Source: Manis javanica
Taxonomy: Eukaryota; Chordata; Mammalia; Pholidota; Manidae
Direction of reading: 5' to 3'
Assembly (NCBI RefSeq): GCF_040802235.1
Contig: NC_133168.1
Location: 31,825,759-31,889,758 of the forward strand
DNA: 64,000 bases
Part shown: positions 51,050 through 62,135 of the stretch, piece by piece
Position numbering within the stretch: position 1 is the first letter of the stretch
Layout of the letters: every line of letters starts with the position of its first letter
The notes under the pieces: model-generated
Seen by the model: only the letters and a program-made list of their open reading frames with translations
Databases searched by the model: none
What the model was told of the DNA's origin: nothing
Position numbers and translations under genes: made by a program

Positions 51050-51416
51050 ACATGTTATAAATAAAAGAACAAGATAAGACACCAAAAAGAGAAAGAGCTA
51101 AATGAAACAGTGATTACCAAACTTCTTGATAAAGAACTAAAACTAAAAGTCATAAATATGCAAACTGACTCACAGAAAACAAATGATATCTTAGAACTTC
51201 AACAAAGAGATAGAAGAGTTTAAAAAGAGCCAATCAGAGCTAAAGAATACAGTGACTGAAATAAAAAATGCAATGGACAGAATGAATAATTGGATTGCTG
51301 AAACTAGAGGAGACAATCAATGAGATGGAAATAAGTGAACAGGAAAACAAAGAAGCTGCAGAACAGAGAGAAAAGATAATCTCTAGAAACAAGAGGATGC
51401 TAAAAGAGCTGTGTGG
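51050..51416 (+). pseudogene. L1-E ORF1, 5' part
   Basis: Coiled-coil region of an older ORF1 with 'ggagacaatcaatgagatgg', 'aaataagtgaacaggaaaac' and 'agagaaaagataatctctag', matching the L1-C ORF1 region around 27120-27200. It stops at 'gagctgtgtgg', where L1-D entered, and goes on at 56749. Confidence 0.8.
51403..51416. repeat. Target-site duplication, left copy (L1-D)
   Basis: AAAGAGCTGTGTGG, belonging to L1-E ORF1. The right copy at 56735-56748 differs at one of 14 positions. Confidence 0.85.
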
Positions 51417-52582
51417 ATCAGTGGATCATGGGAAGATGGTGGCATGAGTAGTTCAGTGGAAATCTCTTCCCCAAAACATATATATTTATGAAAATACAAT
51501 AAATAAAAATATTCCTAAAAGAGACACCAGTGGATGCAGTACAACAGCCATGATACATCTACATCTGTGAGAATTCAGAATCACATGAAGGGGGTAAGAT
51601 ACAAGCTGCAGCTAGGTGGGACCTGAATGCTCCCCTACCTCAGAACCCAGCAGGAAGAAAGGAGTTGGAATGGGGAGAGAGTGAAAGCCCAGGAATGCTA
51701 AACAACCAGCTCTAGAAATCCACACCCAGAGTGCAGACACAAGGTGCACAGGGTGATGGATATTAGAGAAATGGAAAAGCAAAACCTGTGGGCAGGTTCC
51801 TGCAACCAGCACCCCTGAGACAAAAGAAAAGTGAGTTCTTTCTGCAAGTCTTAAAGAGACAGGGACCCCACAGCTGGATGAAGTTGTCCCGGCACACTTA
51901 GCCAGCAGCTGGGAAACCTGAGGAACTTTAGGCATCTAAACCCTGGGGCGGCAGCAGAGCTTGAAGCCCTTCATGGCACTAAGAAACCTGCCAGTCGTTT
52001 CCCAAACTGACCTGGACCCTGACACATGGGCCCAGTAGTGGGAGAGTGGCAGTGTGTGTCGGGGGCAGCGGTGCCAGGGGACAGGGAGCAGATCGTGTGC
52101 ACTGGCAGTACCAGAGGAGCCCACCACCACAGTGACCAAACAGCCCAGGTGACAGCCTGTGTGCACCAGCGGCAGTGGCACCAGAGGAGCCCAGGAGAGG
52201 TCCGCACAGGAGGGGTCCGTGCGCACCTGCAGCGGTGCCAGAGGGAGCAGCCACAATCACAACAGCCGTCCAGAATCCCAGCCCGATGCACAGCTACGTG
52301 GGCCAGACCCAATGACCACTGCAGGCACACAGCTGCCCGGCAGGGGGGAGGGCGCTATTGCAGAGGAGCGTACCTGGCATGCTGGCCACTCCCCACAGGG
52401 CTCCATGCAGCTCTGATGGAGACCCTGCCCACATCAGTTTAGGGGATTAACCTGGTGGTTGCTCCAGGAATGCTGGTAACTGACACAGGCAGCAGAGAAG
52501 GGCAAGGCATCCAGCAAGCAGGAAAGGACTTTCTTTTCCCAGCTGAAACACCTGCAACCTGCCTACAGCCACCGCTATCACC
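51417..52582 (+). promoter_or_regulatory. L1-D 5'UTR: CpG-rich, with monomer-like repeats
   Basis: This leader opens with ATCATGGGAAGATGGTGGC and differs from the leaders of L1-B and L1-C. The part 52050-52370 is the most CpG-dense stretch of the window and holds four imperfect copies of a unit built on GTGTGCACC..GCGGTGCCAGAGG, starting near 52052, 52095, 52158 and 52217. Long ORFs on both strands here are by-products of GC content. It is probably the ancestral promoter of this subfamily. Confidence 0.75.
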
Positions 52583-53428
52583 ATGAAAAGGCAAAAAAGT
52601 TTAGTCCAGTCCAAGATAGTTACACCTGAGAGAGGATCTGCAGAGACAGACCTAACCAATCTCTCTGAAAAAGAATTCAAAATAAAAATCATAAACAAGC
52701 TGACAGAGCTGCAGAGAAATATACGAGAGCTAAGGGATGATGTAAAAGTGAGATTACAGAAGTAAAACAATCTCTGGAAGGACTTCAAAGCAGAATAGAC
52801 AAGATGGAAGAGACCATTAATGGACAAGAAATCAGAGAACAGGAACACAGAGAAGCTGACGCAGAGAGAGATAAAAGGATCTCCAGGAATGAAACAATAT
52901 TAAGAGAACTGTCTGACCAATCCAAAAGGAACAATATCTGCATTATAGGGGTACCAGAAGAAGAAGAAAAGAGAGAAAGGGATAGAAAGTGTCTTTGAAG
53001 AAATAATTGCTGAGAACTTCCCCAAATTGGGGGAGGAAATAGTTGCTCAGACTACGGAAGCACACAGAAATCTCAACAGAAGGGACCCAAAGAGGACAAC
53101 ACCAAGACACATAATAATTAAAATGGCAAAGATCAAGGACAAGGACAGAGTATTAAAGGCAGCCAGAGAGAGAAAAAAGGTCACCTACAAAGGAAAACCC
53201 ATCAGGCTATCATCAGACTTCTCAACGGAAACATTACAGGCCAGAAGAGAATGGTATGATATATTTAATGCAATGAAACAGAAGGGCCTTGAACCAAGGA
53301 TACTGTATCCAGCACGATTATCATTTAAATATGAAGGAGGGATTAAACAATTCCCAGACAAGCAAAAGTTAAGGGAATTTGCCTCCCACAAAACACCTCT
53401 ACAGGGCATCTTAGAGGGACTTCTCTAG
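52583..53428 (+). pseudogene. L1-D ORF1 pseudogene
   Basis: ATG 52583 starts MKRQKSLVQSK, and TAG 53426-53428 is the native end. Three frame blocks follow each other: N-terminal coiled coil (52583-52765), coiled coil to RRM start (52804-52998, with RNNICIIGVPEEEE) and RRM/C-terminal domain (53027-53428, with TTPRHIIIKMAKIKDKDRVLKA). Two small indels separate them. The last block ends with a complete native C-terminus, which L1-C lacks. Confidence 0.9.
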
Positions 53429-53619
53429 ATGGGAGCACTCCTAAAAAGAGCACAGAACAAAACACCCAACATATGAAGAATGGAGGAAGAGGAATAAGAA
53501 GGGAGAGAAATAATCATCAGACTGTGTATATAATAGCTCAATAAGTGAGTTAAGTTAGACAGTACGGTAGTAAAGAAGCTAACCTTGAACCTTTGGTAAC
53601 CACAAATTTAACGCCTGCA

Positions 53620-56405
53620 ATGGTAATAAGTACATATCTTCCAATAATCACCCTAAATGTAAATGGACTGAATGCACCAATCAAAAGACACAGAGTAATA
53701 GAATGGATAAAAAAGCAAGAAGCATCTATATGCTGCTTACAAGAGACTCACCTCAAACCCAAAGACATGCACAGACTACAATTCAAGGGATGGAAAAAGA
53801 TATTTCATGCAAATAACAGGGGGAAAAAAGCAGATATTGCAATACTAGTATCAGACAAAATAGACTTCAAAATAAAGAAAGTAACAAGAGTAAAGAAGGA
53901 CATTACATAATGATAAAGGGCTCAGTCCAACAAGAGGATATAAATCTAAACAGACAAATTACCAGCAATGAAATTGAAGCAGTAATCAAAAAACTATCTG
54001 AAAACAAAACCCCCGGGCCAGATGGATTTACCTCAGAAGTTTATCAGACATACAGAGAAAATATAATACCCATTCTCCTCAAAGTTTTCCAAAAAATAGA
54101 AGAGGAAGGAATACTCCCAAACTCATTCTATGAATCCAAAATCACCCTAATACCAAAACCAGGCAAAGACTCCACCAAAAAACAAAACTAAAGACCAATA
54201 TCCCTGATAAACATCGATGCAAAAAAACTCAACAAAATATTAGCAAACCGAATTCAAAAATACACCAAAAGGATCATACACCATGACCAACTGGGATTCA
54301 TCCCAGGGATGCAAGGATGGTATAAAATACGAATATCCATCAATATCATCCATCACATTAAAAAAAGAAGGACAAAAACCACATAATCATCTCCAAAGAT
54401 GCTGAAAAAGCATTCGACAAAATTCAACATCCATTCATGATAAAAACTCTCAACAAAATGGGCATAGAGTGCAAGTAACTCAACACAATAAAGGCCATAT
54501 ATGATAAACCCACAGCTAACATCATACTGAACAGCTAGAGGCTGAAACCTTTTCCTCTGAGATCAGGAAGAAGACAGGGATGCCCATTCTCCCCACTGTT
54601 ATTTAACATAGTACTGGAGGTCCTAGCCACAGCAATTAGAAAAAACAAAGAAATGCAAGGAATTCAGATTGGTAAAGAAGAAGTCAAACTGTCACTATTT
54701 GCATATGACATGATATTGTACCTTAAAAACTCTAAAGACTCCACTCCAAAACTACTAGAACTAATATCGGAATTTAGCAAGGTTGCAGGATACAAAATCA
54801 ACACACAGAAATCTGTGGCTTTCCTATATACTAACAATGAACTAATAGAAAGAGAAATCAGGAAAACAATTCCATTCACAATTGCATCAAAAGGAATAAA
54901 ATACCTAGGAATAAACCTAACCAAGGAAGTGAAAAACCTATACCCTGAAAACTACAAGACACTCATAAGAGAAATTAAAGGGGACACTAACAAATGGAAA
55001 CTCATCCCATGCTCGTGGCTAGGAAGAATTAATATCGTCAAAATGGCCATCCTGCCCAAAGCAATATACAGATTCGATGCAATCCCTATCAAATTACCAA
55101 CAGCATTCTTTAATGAACTGGAACAAATAGTTCAAAAATTCATATGGAACCACCAAATACCCTGAATAGCCAAAGCTATCCTAAGAAGGAAGAATAAAGT
55201 GGGGAGGATCTCACTCCCCAACTTCAAGCTCTAATACAAAGCCACAGTAATCAAGACAATTTGGTACTGGCACAAGAACAGAGCCACAGACCAGAACAGA
55301 ATAGAGACTCCAAACATTAATCCAAACATATATGGCCAATTAATAAACGATAAAGGAGCCATGGACATACAATGAGGAAATGACAGTTTCTTCAACAGAT
55401 GGTGCTGGCAAAACTGGACAGCTACATGTAAGAGAATGAAACTGGATCACTGTCTAACCCCATACACAAAAGTAAATTCGAAATGGATCAAAGACCTGAA
55501 TGTAAGTTATGAAACTATAAAACTCTTAGAAAAAAAGGCAAAAATCTCATGGACATAAACATGATTGACTTCTTCATGAACATATCTTCCCGGGCAAGGG
55601 AAACAAAAGCAAAAATGAAAAAGTGGGACTATATCAAGCTGAAAAGCTTCTGTACAGCAAAGGACACCATCAATAGAACAAAAAGGTATCCTACAGTTTG
55701 GGAGGATATATTCATAAATGACAGATCTGATAAAGGATTGACATCCAAAATATATAAAGAGCTCGCACACCTCAACAAAAAAAAAGCAAATAATCCAGTT
55801 AAAAAATGGGCAGAGGAGCTGAATAGACAGTTCTCTAATGAAGAAATTCAGATGGCCAACAGACACATGATCACTTGTCATGAGAGAAATGCAAATTAAA
55901 ACCACAATGAGATATCACCTCACATCAGTAAGGATCACCATCATTGAAAAGACAAACAACAACAAATGTTGGTGAGGTTGTGGAGAAAGGGGAATCCTTC
56001 TACACTGCTGGTGGGAATATAAATTAGTTCAACCATTGTGGAAAGCAGTATGGTGTTTCCTCAGAATGCTCAAAATAGAAATACCATTTGACCCGGGAAT
56101 TCCACTTCTAGGAATTTATCCTAAGAATGCAGCACTCCTGTTTGAAAAAGACAGATGCACACCTCTGTTTATTGCTGCACTATTTACAATAGCCAAGATA
56201 TGGAAGCAACCTAAATGTCCTTCAGTAGCTGAATGGATAAAGAAGAGGTGGTACATATACACAATGGAATATTACTCAGCCATAAGAAAAACAAATCCTA
56301 CCATTTGCAACAACATGGATGGAGCTAGAGGGTATTATGCTCAGTGAAATAAGCCAGGCAGAGAAAGACAAGTACCAAATGATCTCACTCATCTGTGGAG
56401 TATAA
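53620..56405 (+). pseudogene. L1-D ORF2 pseudogene with endonuclease-RT deletion
   Basis: ATG 53620 opens the endonuclease (MVISTYLPIITLNVNGLN), and the catalytic glutamate context LQETHLK is present. After about 95 codons the sequence jumps near 53940 from the endonuclease to the RT lead, and about 1 kb present in L1-B and L1-C is missing. The palm box reads [10 protein letters not shown], and the FADD box at 54698-54709 reads FAYD. A long open block (54653-55165) covers palm to thumb. C-terminal sequence is at 55549-55899 and 56036-56347, and the TAA is at 56403-56405. Confidence 0.92.
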
Positions 56406-56734
56406 GAACAAAGAAAAACTGAAGGAACAAAACAGCAGCAGAATCACAGAACCCAAGAATGGACTAACAGTTACCAAGGGGAAAGGGCCTGGGGAGGATT
56501 GGTGGGATTGGAGGGATAAGGGTAGGGAAAAAGAAAGGGGGCATTACAGTTAGCATGTATAGTGTGGGGGGTGCATGAGGAGGGCTGTGCAACACAGAGA
56601 AGACAAGTAGTGATTTTACAGCATCTTACTATGCTGATGGACAGTGACTGTGAATGGGTATGTGGGGGGGACATGGTGAAGCGGGAGCCTAGTCAATGTA
56701 ATGTTCTTCATGTAATTGTAGATTAATAAAAAAA

Positions 56735-56748
56735 AAAGTGCTGTGTGG
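56735..56748. repeat. Target-site duplication, right copy (L1-D)
   Basis: AAAGTGCTGTGTGG follows the L1-D A-rich tail, and L1-E ORF1 resumes directly after it. Confidence 0.85.
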
Positions 56749-57291
56749 CAATTCCAAATGAAACAGTGTTTACATATTAAGGGTACCAGAAAGAGAAGAG
56801 AGAGACACATGAGTACAAAGTGTCTTTGAAGAAATAATTGCTAAAAGCTTCGTCAGTCTTGGGAGGGAAGTAGACATCCAGGTCATGGAAGCACAGAGAA
56901 CCCCTACCAAAAGTAGCACAGAGAACCCCTACCAAAAGCAACACAAGGAACAGAAAACCAAGACATATTATAATTAAAGTGGCATGATTAAAGATAAAGC
57001 GAGTGTATTGAAAGCAGTAAGACAGAGGCAGATAATTACATGTAAGGGAAACTCCTTTAAGCAATCAGCATATTTTTCAGCAGAAACCTTACAGGCCAGA
57101 AGGGTGTGGCATGAAATATTTAATGTATTGAAATAGAAAAAAAAAAAAAACCCACAACCAAGAAACCTCTACCCAGCAAAGTTATCATTTAGGATTGAAG
57201 GGAGATTGAAAGTTTCCCATATGAATGAAAGTTAAAATCATTCAACACCACTAAACCAACCTTACAGAATATGTTAAAGGAACTTCTATAG
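56749..57291 (+). pseudogene. L1-E ORF1, 3' part
   Basis: It resumes with the RRM start ('tattaagggtaccagaaag') and continues to the C-terminal domain ('gaaaccttacaggccagaag') and the native TAG at 57289-57291. A 25-bp tandem duplication (56890-56939) and several frameshifts break it. Confidence 0.82.
56890..56939. repeat. 25-bp tandem duplication in L1-E ORF1
   Basis: The unit starting AGCACAGAGAACCCCTACC is present twice with a single difference at the last base. Other ORF1 copies have one unit. Confidence 0.9.
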
Positions 57292-57739
57292 ATGGAAATG
57301 TTCTTAAGCATAAACACTTTTCATCAGGGAAACCAACACTACTACTAAAAATATTAGACACATTACTTACTAAGCAACCTTGAAGTTTAAAAAAAAGTAG
57401 TAATATCAACTATACACAAAATCAGTCAAGGGATGCATAGCAAATGCAAATTATGATATATAATAAAGTGTGGAGGAAGAAGAAAATTAAAACAGAAGTA
57501 CTTTTAGACTGTGTTCAAAATAGAGACTATCAATTTAGTATAAACTGTTATATATTTAGGAAACTATGTACCTTATGGTTACCACAAACTCAAAACCTAT
57601 AAAAGATACACAGAAAATATAAAAAGAAGAAATCCTACCAGAACATGAAAGAAAACCATCAAATAACAAAAGAGGAGAATAAGAGAGGAAGAAAGGATCA
57701 AAGAGAAACTATCAAAACAACCAGAAAATAATTAATACA

Positions 57740-60700
57740 ATGACAATAAGTATATACCTATCAGTAATTACCTTAAATGTAAATGGCCTGAATGCACAAA
57801 TCAAAACACATAGAGTAGCAGAATGGGTAAAGAACAAAGATCCATATATCTTCTGTTTACAAAAGACTCATTTCAGACCTAAAGACAGAGGCTGAAAGTG
57901 AAAGGATGGAAAAAAATGTATTTCCTGCAAGTAAAAGGGAGAAAAAAGCAGGAGTAGCAGTATTTGTATCAGACAAAATATATTTCAAAACAAATACAGT
58001 AACAAGAGACAAAGAAGGACATTATATAATGATAAAGAGATCAATCCAACAAGAGGATATAGCATTATAAATATCTATGTACCCAACAGAGGAGAACCTG
58101 AACACATAAAACAAATACTAACAGAATTAAATGGGGAAATAGACCGGAACTTATTCATTTTAGGAGACTTTAACACACCATGGACTTCAATAAACAGATC
58201 AACCAGACAGAAAATAAATAAGGAAACAGAGGCACTGAACAACACAGTAGATCAAATGGACTTAACTGCTATCTACAGAACAGAACATTCCACTCAAAAG
58301 CAACAGTATATACAAAACTTTCTAAAGGGCACATGAAACATTCTCCAGAATAGATCACATATTAGGACACAAAAAGAGTCTCAGTAAATACAAAAAGACT
58401 TAAATTGTATCAAGCATCCTTTCAGATCACAATAGTATAAAACTAGAAATAAATTACACAAAGAAAACAAACAGAAAAAGATCCCACAAACACATGGAGA
58501 CTAACCAACCTACATTTAAATGACCAATGGATCAATGAATAAATCAAAAAAGAAATCAAGCAATACATGGAGACAAATAAAAACAAAAATACAGCCATTA
58601 CATATAAGTGGGGTGCCACAAAAGTGGTACTAAAAGAGAAGTACATAACAATATAGGCCTATCGTCAGAAAAAAGCACAATCCCAAATAAAGTCTGAAGT
58701 CACAACTAAAGAAACAGGAAATGATGACTTGAAACCCAAAGTTGGTAGAAGGAGGAACATAATAAAGATCAGAAAAGAAATAAATAAAATAGAGAAGAAT
58801 AAACAATAGAAAAAATCCTTGAAACCAAGAGCTGGTTCTCTGACAAGATAAACAAAATAGACAAACCACTAGCCAGACTTATCAAGAAAAAAAAAAGAGT
58901 GGACACAAATCAATAAAATCAGAAACAAGAAAGTAATATTTACAACTAACACCACAGAAATAAAAAGAATTATTAGAGAAATCTGTAAATAATTACATGC
59001 CAGTAAATGAGACAACCTAGAAGAAATGGACAAATTCATAAAAAGTACAACCTTCTAAGACTGACCCTGGAAGAAACAGAAAATCTAAACTGACCAATAA
59101 CCAGTAAGAAAATTGCATTGTTAATTGAAAACTCAATAAATCCAAAAATATTGGAATTGTATCAAGCATCCTTTCAGATCACAATAGTATGAAACTAGGA
59201 ATAAACTAGTTTTATTCCAACAAACAAAAGTCCAGGAACAGATGGCTTCAGAGCAGAATTCAACCAAACATTTAAAGAAGAGCTAATTCCCATTCTTCTT
59301 AAAGTATCCCAAAAAGTAGAAGAGGTAGAAGTACTTCCAGAGTCATTCTATGAGGTCAACATCATACCAATACCAAAGCCAGCCAAAGACACTACAAAAT
59401 AAAAAGAAAACCATAGACCAATATACCTGATGAACATAGATGCAAAAGTCTTCAACAAAATATTGTAAAGCAAATTCAAAAACACATCAAAAGGATCATC
59501 CACCATGAGCAAGTGGGATTTCTTCCAGGGATGCAAGGATGGTACAATATTTGTAAATCTATCAATGAAGCTCACTGCATTAACAAAAAAGATAACAATT
59601 ATATGATCACTTCAATAGATGCTGAAAAAGCATTTGACAAAATACACCATTCATTCATGATAAAAACTCTCAACAAAATGGGTATAGAAGACACATACCT
59701 CAACATAATAAAGACAATATATGACAAAACTGCAGCTAACATTATACCCAATATTGAAATGCTGAAGCTTTTCTTCTAAGGCCAGGAACAAAACAAGGAT
59801 GACCACTCTCACTTTTATTCAACATAATACTGGAGGTCCTAGCCCTGGCAATCAGGCAAGATAAAGAGAAAAAAGTGCATCCAAACTGGTAAGGAAGAAG
59901 TAAAACTATCACTGTTTCCTGATGACATAATAATATATAGAGAAAACCCTTAAGACTCCACCAAAAGACTGTTAGAACTAATTGCTGGATGCAGCAAAGT
60001 TGCAGGATACAAAATTCATACACAGAAATATGCTGCATTCCTATATATTAACAATGAAATAGCAGAAAGAGAAATCAGGAAAATAATTCCATTTACAATT
60101 GCATGAAAAATAATAAAATACCTCGAAATAAACTTATCCAAGAAGGTGAAAAAACTATAACATGAAAACTGTAAGACATTCATGAGAAAAATTGAAGAAT
60201 ACACAAATAAATGAAAATCTATCCCATACTCATGGGTAAGAAGAATTAATATTGTCAAAATGGCCATCCTGTCCAAAGCAATTTGCAATTCAATGCATTG
60301 CATTCACTATAAAAAAATCAATGGCATTTTTCAATAAACTCAAACAAATAATCCTAAAATTCATATAGAATATAAAAGACTCCAAATTGCCAAAGTAATT
60401 TTGAGAGATAAAAACAAAGCTGGGAGTATTATGCTCCCTGACTTCAAGCTATGCTACAGCTAACATAGTTAAAACAATATGGTACTGGCACAAAAATAGA
60501 CCCATAGCTCAATGGAAGAGAATAGAGAGCCCAGATATGAACCCACACATATATTGTCAATTAATATATGTTAAAGGAGCTATGAATATACAGTGGGGAA
60601 AATACAGTCAGTTTAATAACTGGTGTTGGGAAAACTGAGCAGCTACATGCAAGAGAATGAAACTGGATTACTGTCTAAATCCACATACAAAAGTAAATTC

Positions 60701-61629
60701 ACAAGGGATCAATGACCTGAATGTAAGACATGAAGCCATAAAACTTTTAGAAGAAAACCTAAGCAAAATATATTGAACATAACTATGAGCAATTTTATCT
60801 GGACACATCTCCCTAGGCAGAGAAACAAAATAAAAAATGAGCAAGTGGGACTACATCAAACTAAGAAGCTTCTGTACAGCAAAGGACACCATCAACAGAA
60901 CAAAAAGGCAACCTACAGTATGGGAGGATATATTCCTAAATGATTTATCCAATAAGGGGCTAACATCCAAAATATATAAAGAACTCATGACCCAACAACA
61001 GGAAAATAAATAAACTGAATAAAAAAATTGGCAGAGGATCTGAACAAACATTTTTCCAAGGGTGAAATTCAGATAGCAACAGGCACATGAAAAGAAGCTT
61101 CACATCACTAATCATCAGGGAAATGCAAATCTAAGTATCACCTCACACCAGTTAGAATGGCCATTATCCAAAAGACAAGAAATAACAAATGTTGCCAAGG
61201 ATGTGGTGAAAAGGGAAGCCTCCTACACTTTTGGTGGGAATGTAAATTGGTGCAGCAACTTTTGAAAAAAGTATGGAGGTTCCTCAAAAAAATTGAAACA
61301 GAAATATCATATGACCCAGTAATTCCACTCTAGGAATTTATCTGAAGAAAACAAAATCTTTGACTCAAAAAGGTATATGTACCCCTATATTTATTGCCAC
61401 ATTATTTACAATAGTCAAGATATGGAAGCAACCAAAGTGTCCACAAATGGGTGAATGGTCAAAGAAGATGTGGCACATGTATGCAATCAAATATTATTCA
61501 GCCATAAAAAAGAAATAAATCCTTCTATTTGTGACAACATGAATGGATCTAGAGGGTATTATGCTAAGTGAAATAAACCAGGCATATAAAGACAAATACC
61601 ATATGATTTCACTTATTTGTGGACTATAA
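57740..61629 (+). pseudogene. L1-E ORF2 (endonuclease-RT) pseudogene
   Basis: ATG 57740 (MTISIYLSVITLNVNG) and TAA 61627-61629 bound a 3890-nt span, slightly longer than in L1-B because of internal additions. The [11 protein letters not shown] box is intact in the frame 59513-59779, but the catalytic box at 59915-59926 reads FPDD. An extra block of about 80 bp at 59131-59213 copies sequence from 58381-58455 of the same ORF. Many frameshifts and stops remain, including one that cuts the thumb. Confidence 0.9.
59131..59213 (+). repeat. Dispersed intra-element duplication in L1-E ORF2
   Basis: This block, with ATTGTATCAAGCATCC and TTTCAGATCACAATAGTAT, repeats 58381-58455 with few differences. 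It sits between 'ttaattgaaa' and 'ttccaacaaacaaaag', which are adjacent in related ORF2 sequences, so it is an added copy moved about 750 bp downstream. Confidence 0.85.
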
Positions 61630-61959
61630 AAACAAAACAAAACAAAATGAACAAAACAGCAGCAGACTCAAAGACACTGAGAAGTGACTGGTGGTTACAA
61701 TGGAGTAGGAGTTAGGGGAAGTGGTGCGGTGAGTGAGGATAATGAAGGGGCACAAAAATCTCAATGAAAAGTTGATCACGGGGATAGTAGTACCAAAGGG
61801 AGAATATAGTCAATGGTTCTTTAACATCTTTCTATGTTGATGGTAGTAATGACACTAGTTGGGGTGAGCACTTAATAATGTGTGTAATTGAAATGTATAC
61901 TTGGAACCAATGTGTGAACCAATGTTGTGAATTAACTATTCTTAGATAGAAAAATTTTA

Positions 61960-61974
61960 AAAAGTCAATCATGT
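61960..61974. repeat. Target-site duplication, right copy (L1-E)
   Basis: AAAAGTCAATCATGT after the L1-E 3' end. The L1-F RT sequence continues immediately behind it. Confidence 0.75.
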
Positions 61975-62135
61975 CGATATTCCAACAGCTATCATGTGGA
62001 AATGAAAATTAAAAACACTATTTTCATGGTTCGAAATATGTAATAGTTAGGCTCAAATCTATTAAAAGAAGTATAGAATTTGCAGGATGAAAACTACAAA
62101 AAGTTGATGAAAGAAATCAAAATAATTCATTTTAA

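Larger units (their letters stand above)
51417..56734 (+). mobile_element. L1-D: L1 nested in L1-E, internally deleted
   Basis: This 5.3-kb L1 has an unusually long, GC-rich 5'UTR (51417-52582), ORF1 (52583-53428), a short spacer, ORF2 (53620-56405) lacking about 1 kb, and a 3'UTR that ends in an A-rich tail. Target-site duplications flank it. Its 3'UTR is shared with L1-B and L1-C but its 5'UTR is different, so 5' and 3' halves have separate histories, as in other L1 lineages that exchanged promoters. It is younger than L1-E, into which it inserted. Confidence 0.93.
49878..61959 (+). mobile_element. L1-E: old full-length L1, split by L1-D
   Basis: The left part is 49878-51416 (a 5'UTR starting with 'gggaaaaagatggcagatag' and the first part of ORF1). 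The right part is 56749-61959 (rest of ORF1, spacer, ORF2 57740-61629, 3'UTR to about 61959). Together they make about 6.75 kb. The two parts join inside one ORF1 reading region when L1-D is taken out. A 15-bp imperfect target-site duplication and the continuation of L1-F on both sides show that L1-E inserted into L1-F. Divergence from L1-B and L1-C is clearly larger than theirs from each other. Confidence 0.88.

Noticed and set aside
51936..52442. Several overlapping ORFs of 80-140 codons on both strands
   Set aside because: They lie in the GC-rich 5'UTR of L1-D, where stop codons are rare. Opposite-strand overlap and no recognisable domain argue against genes.
53930..53960. L1-D deletion as a retrotransposed spliced L1 RNA
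   Set aside because: The parent sequence at the left edge does not start with GT, and the join is not at a splice-like AG, so ordinary deletion is simpler.
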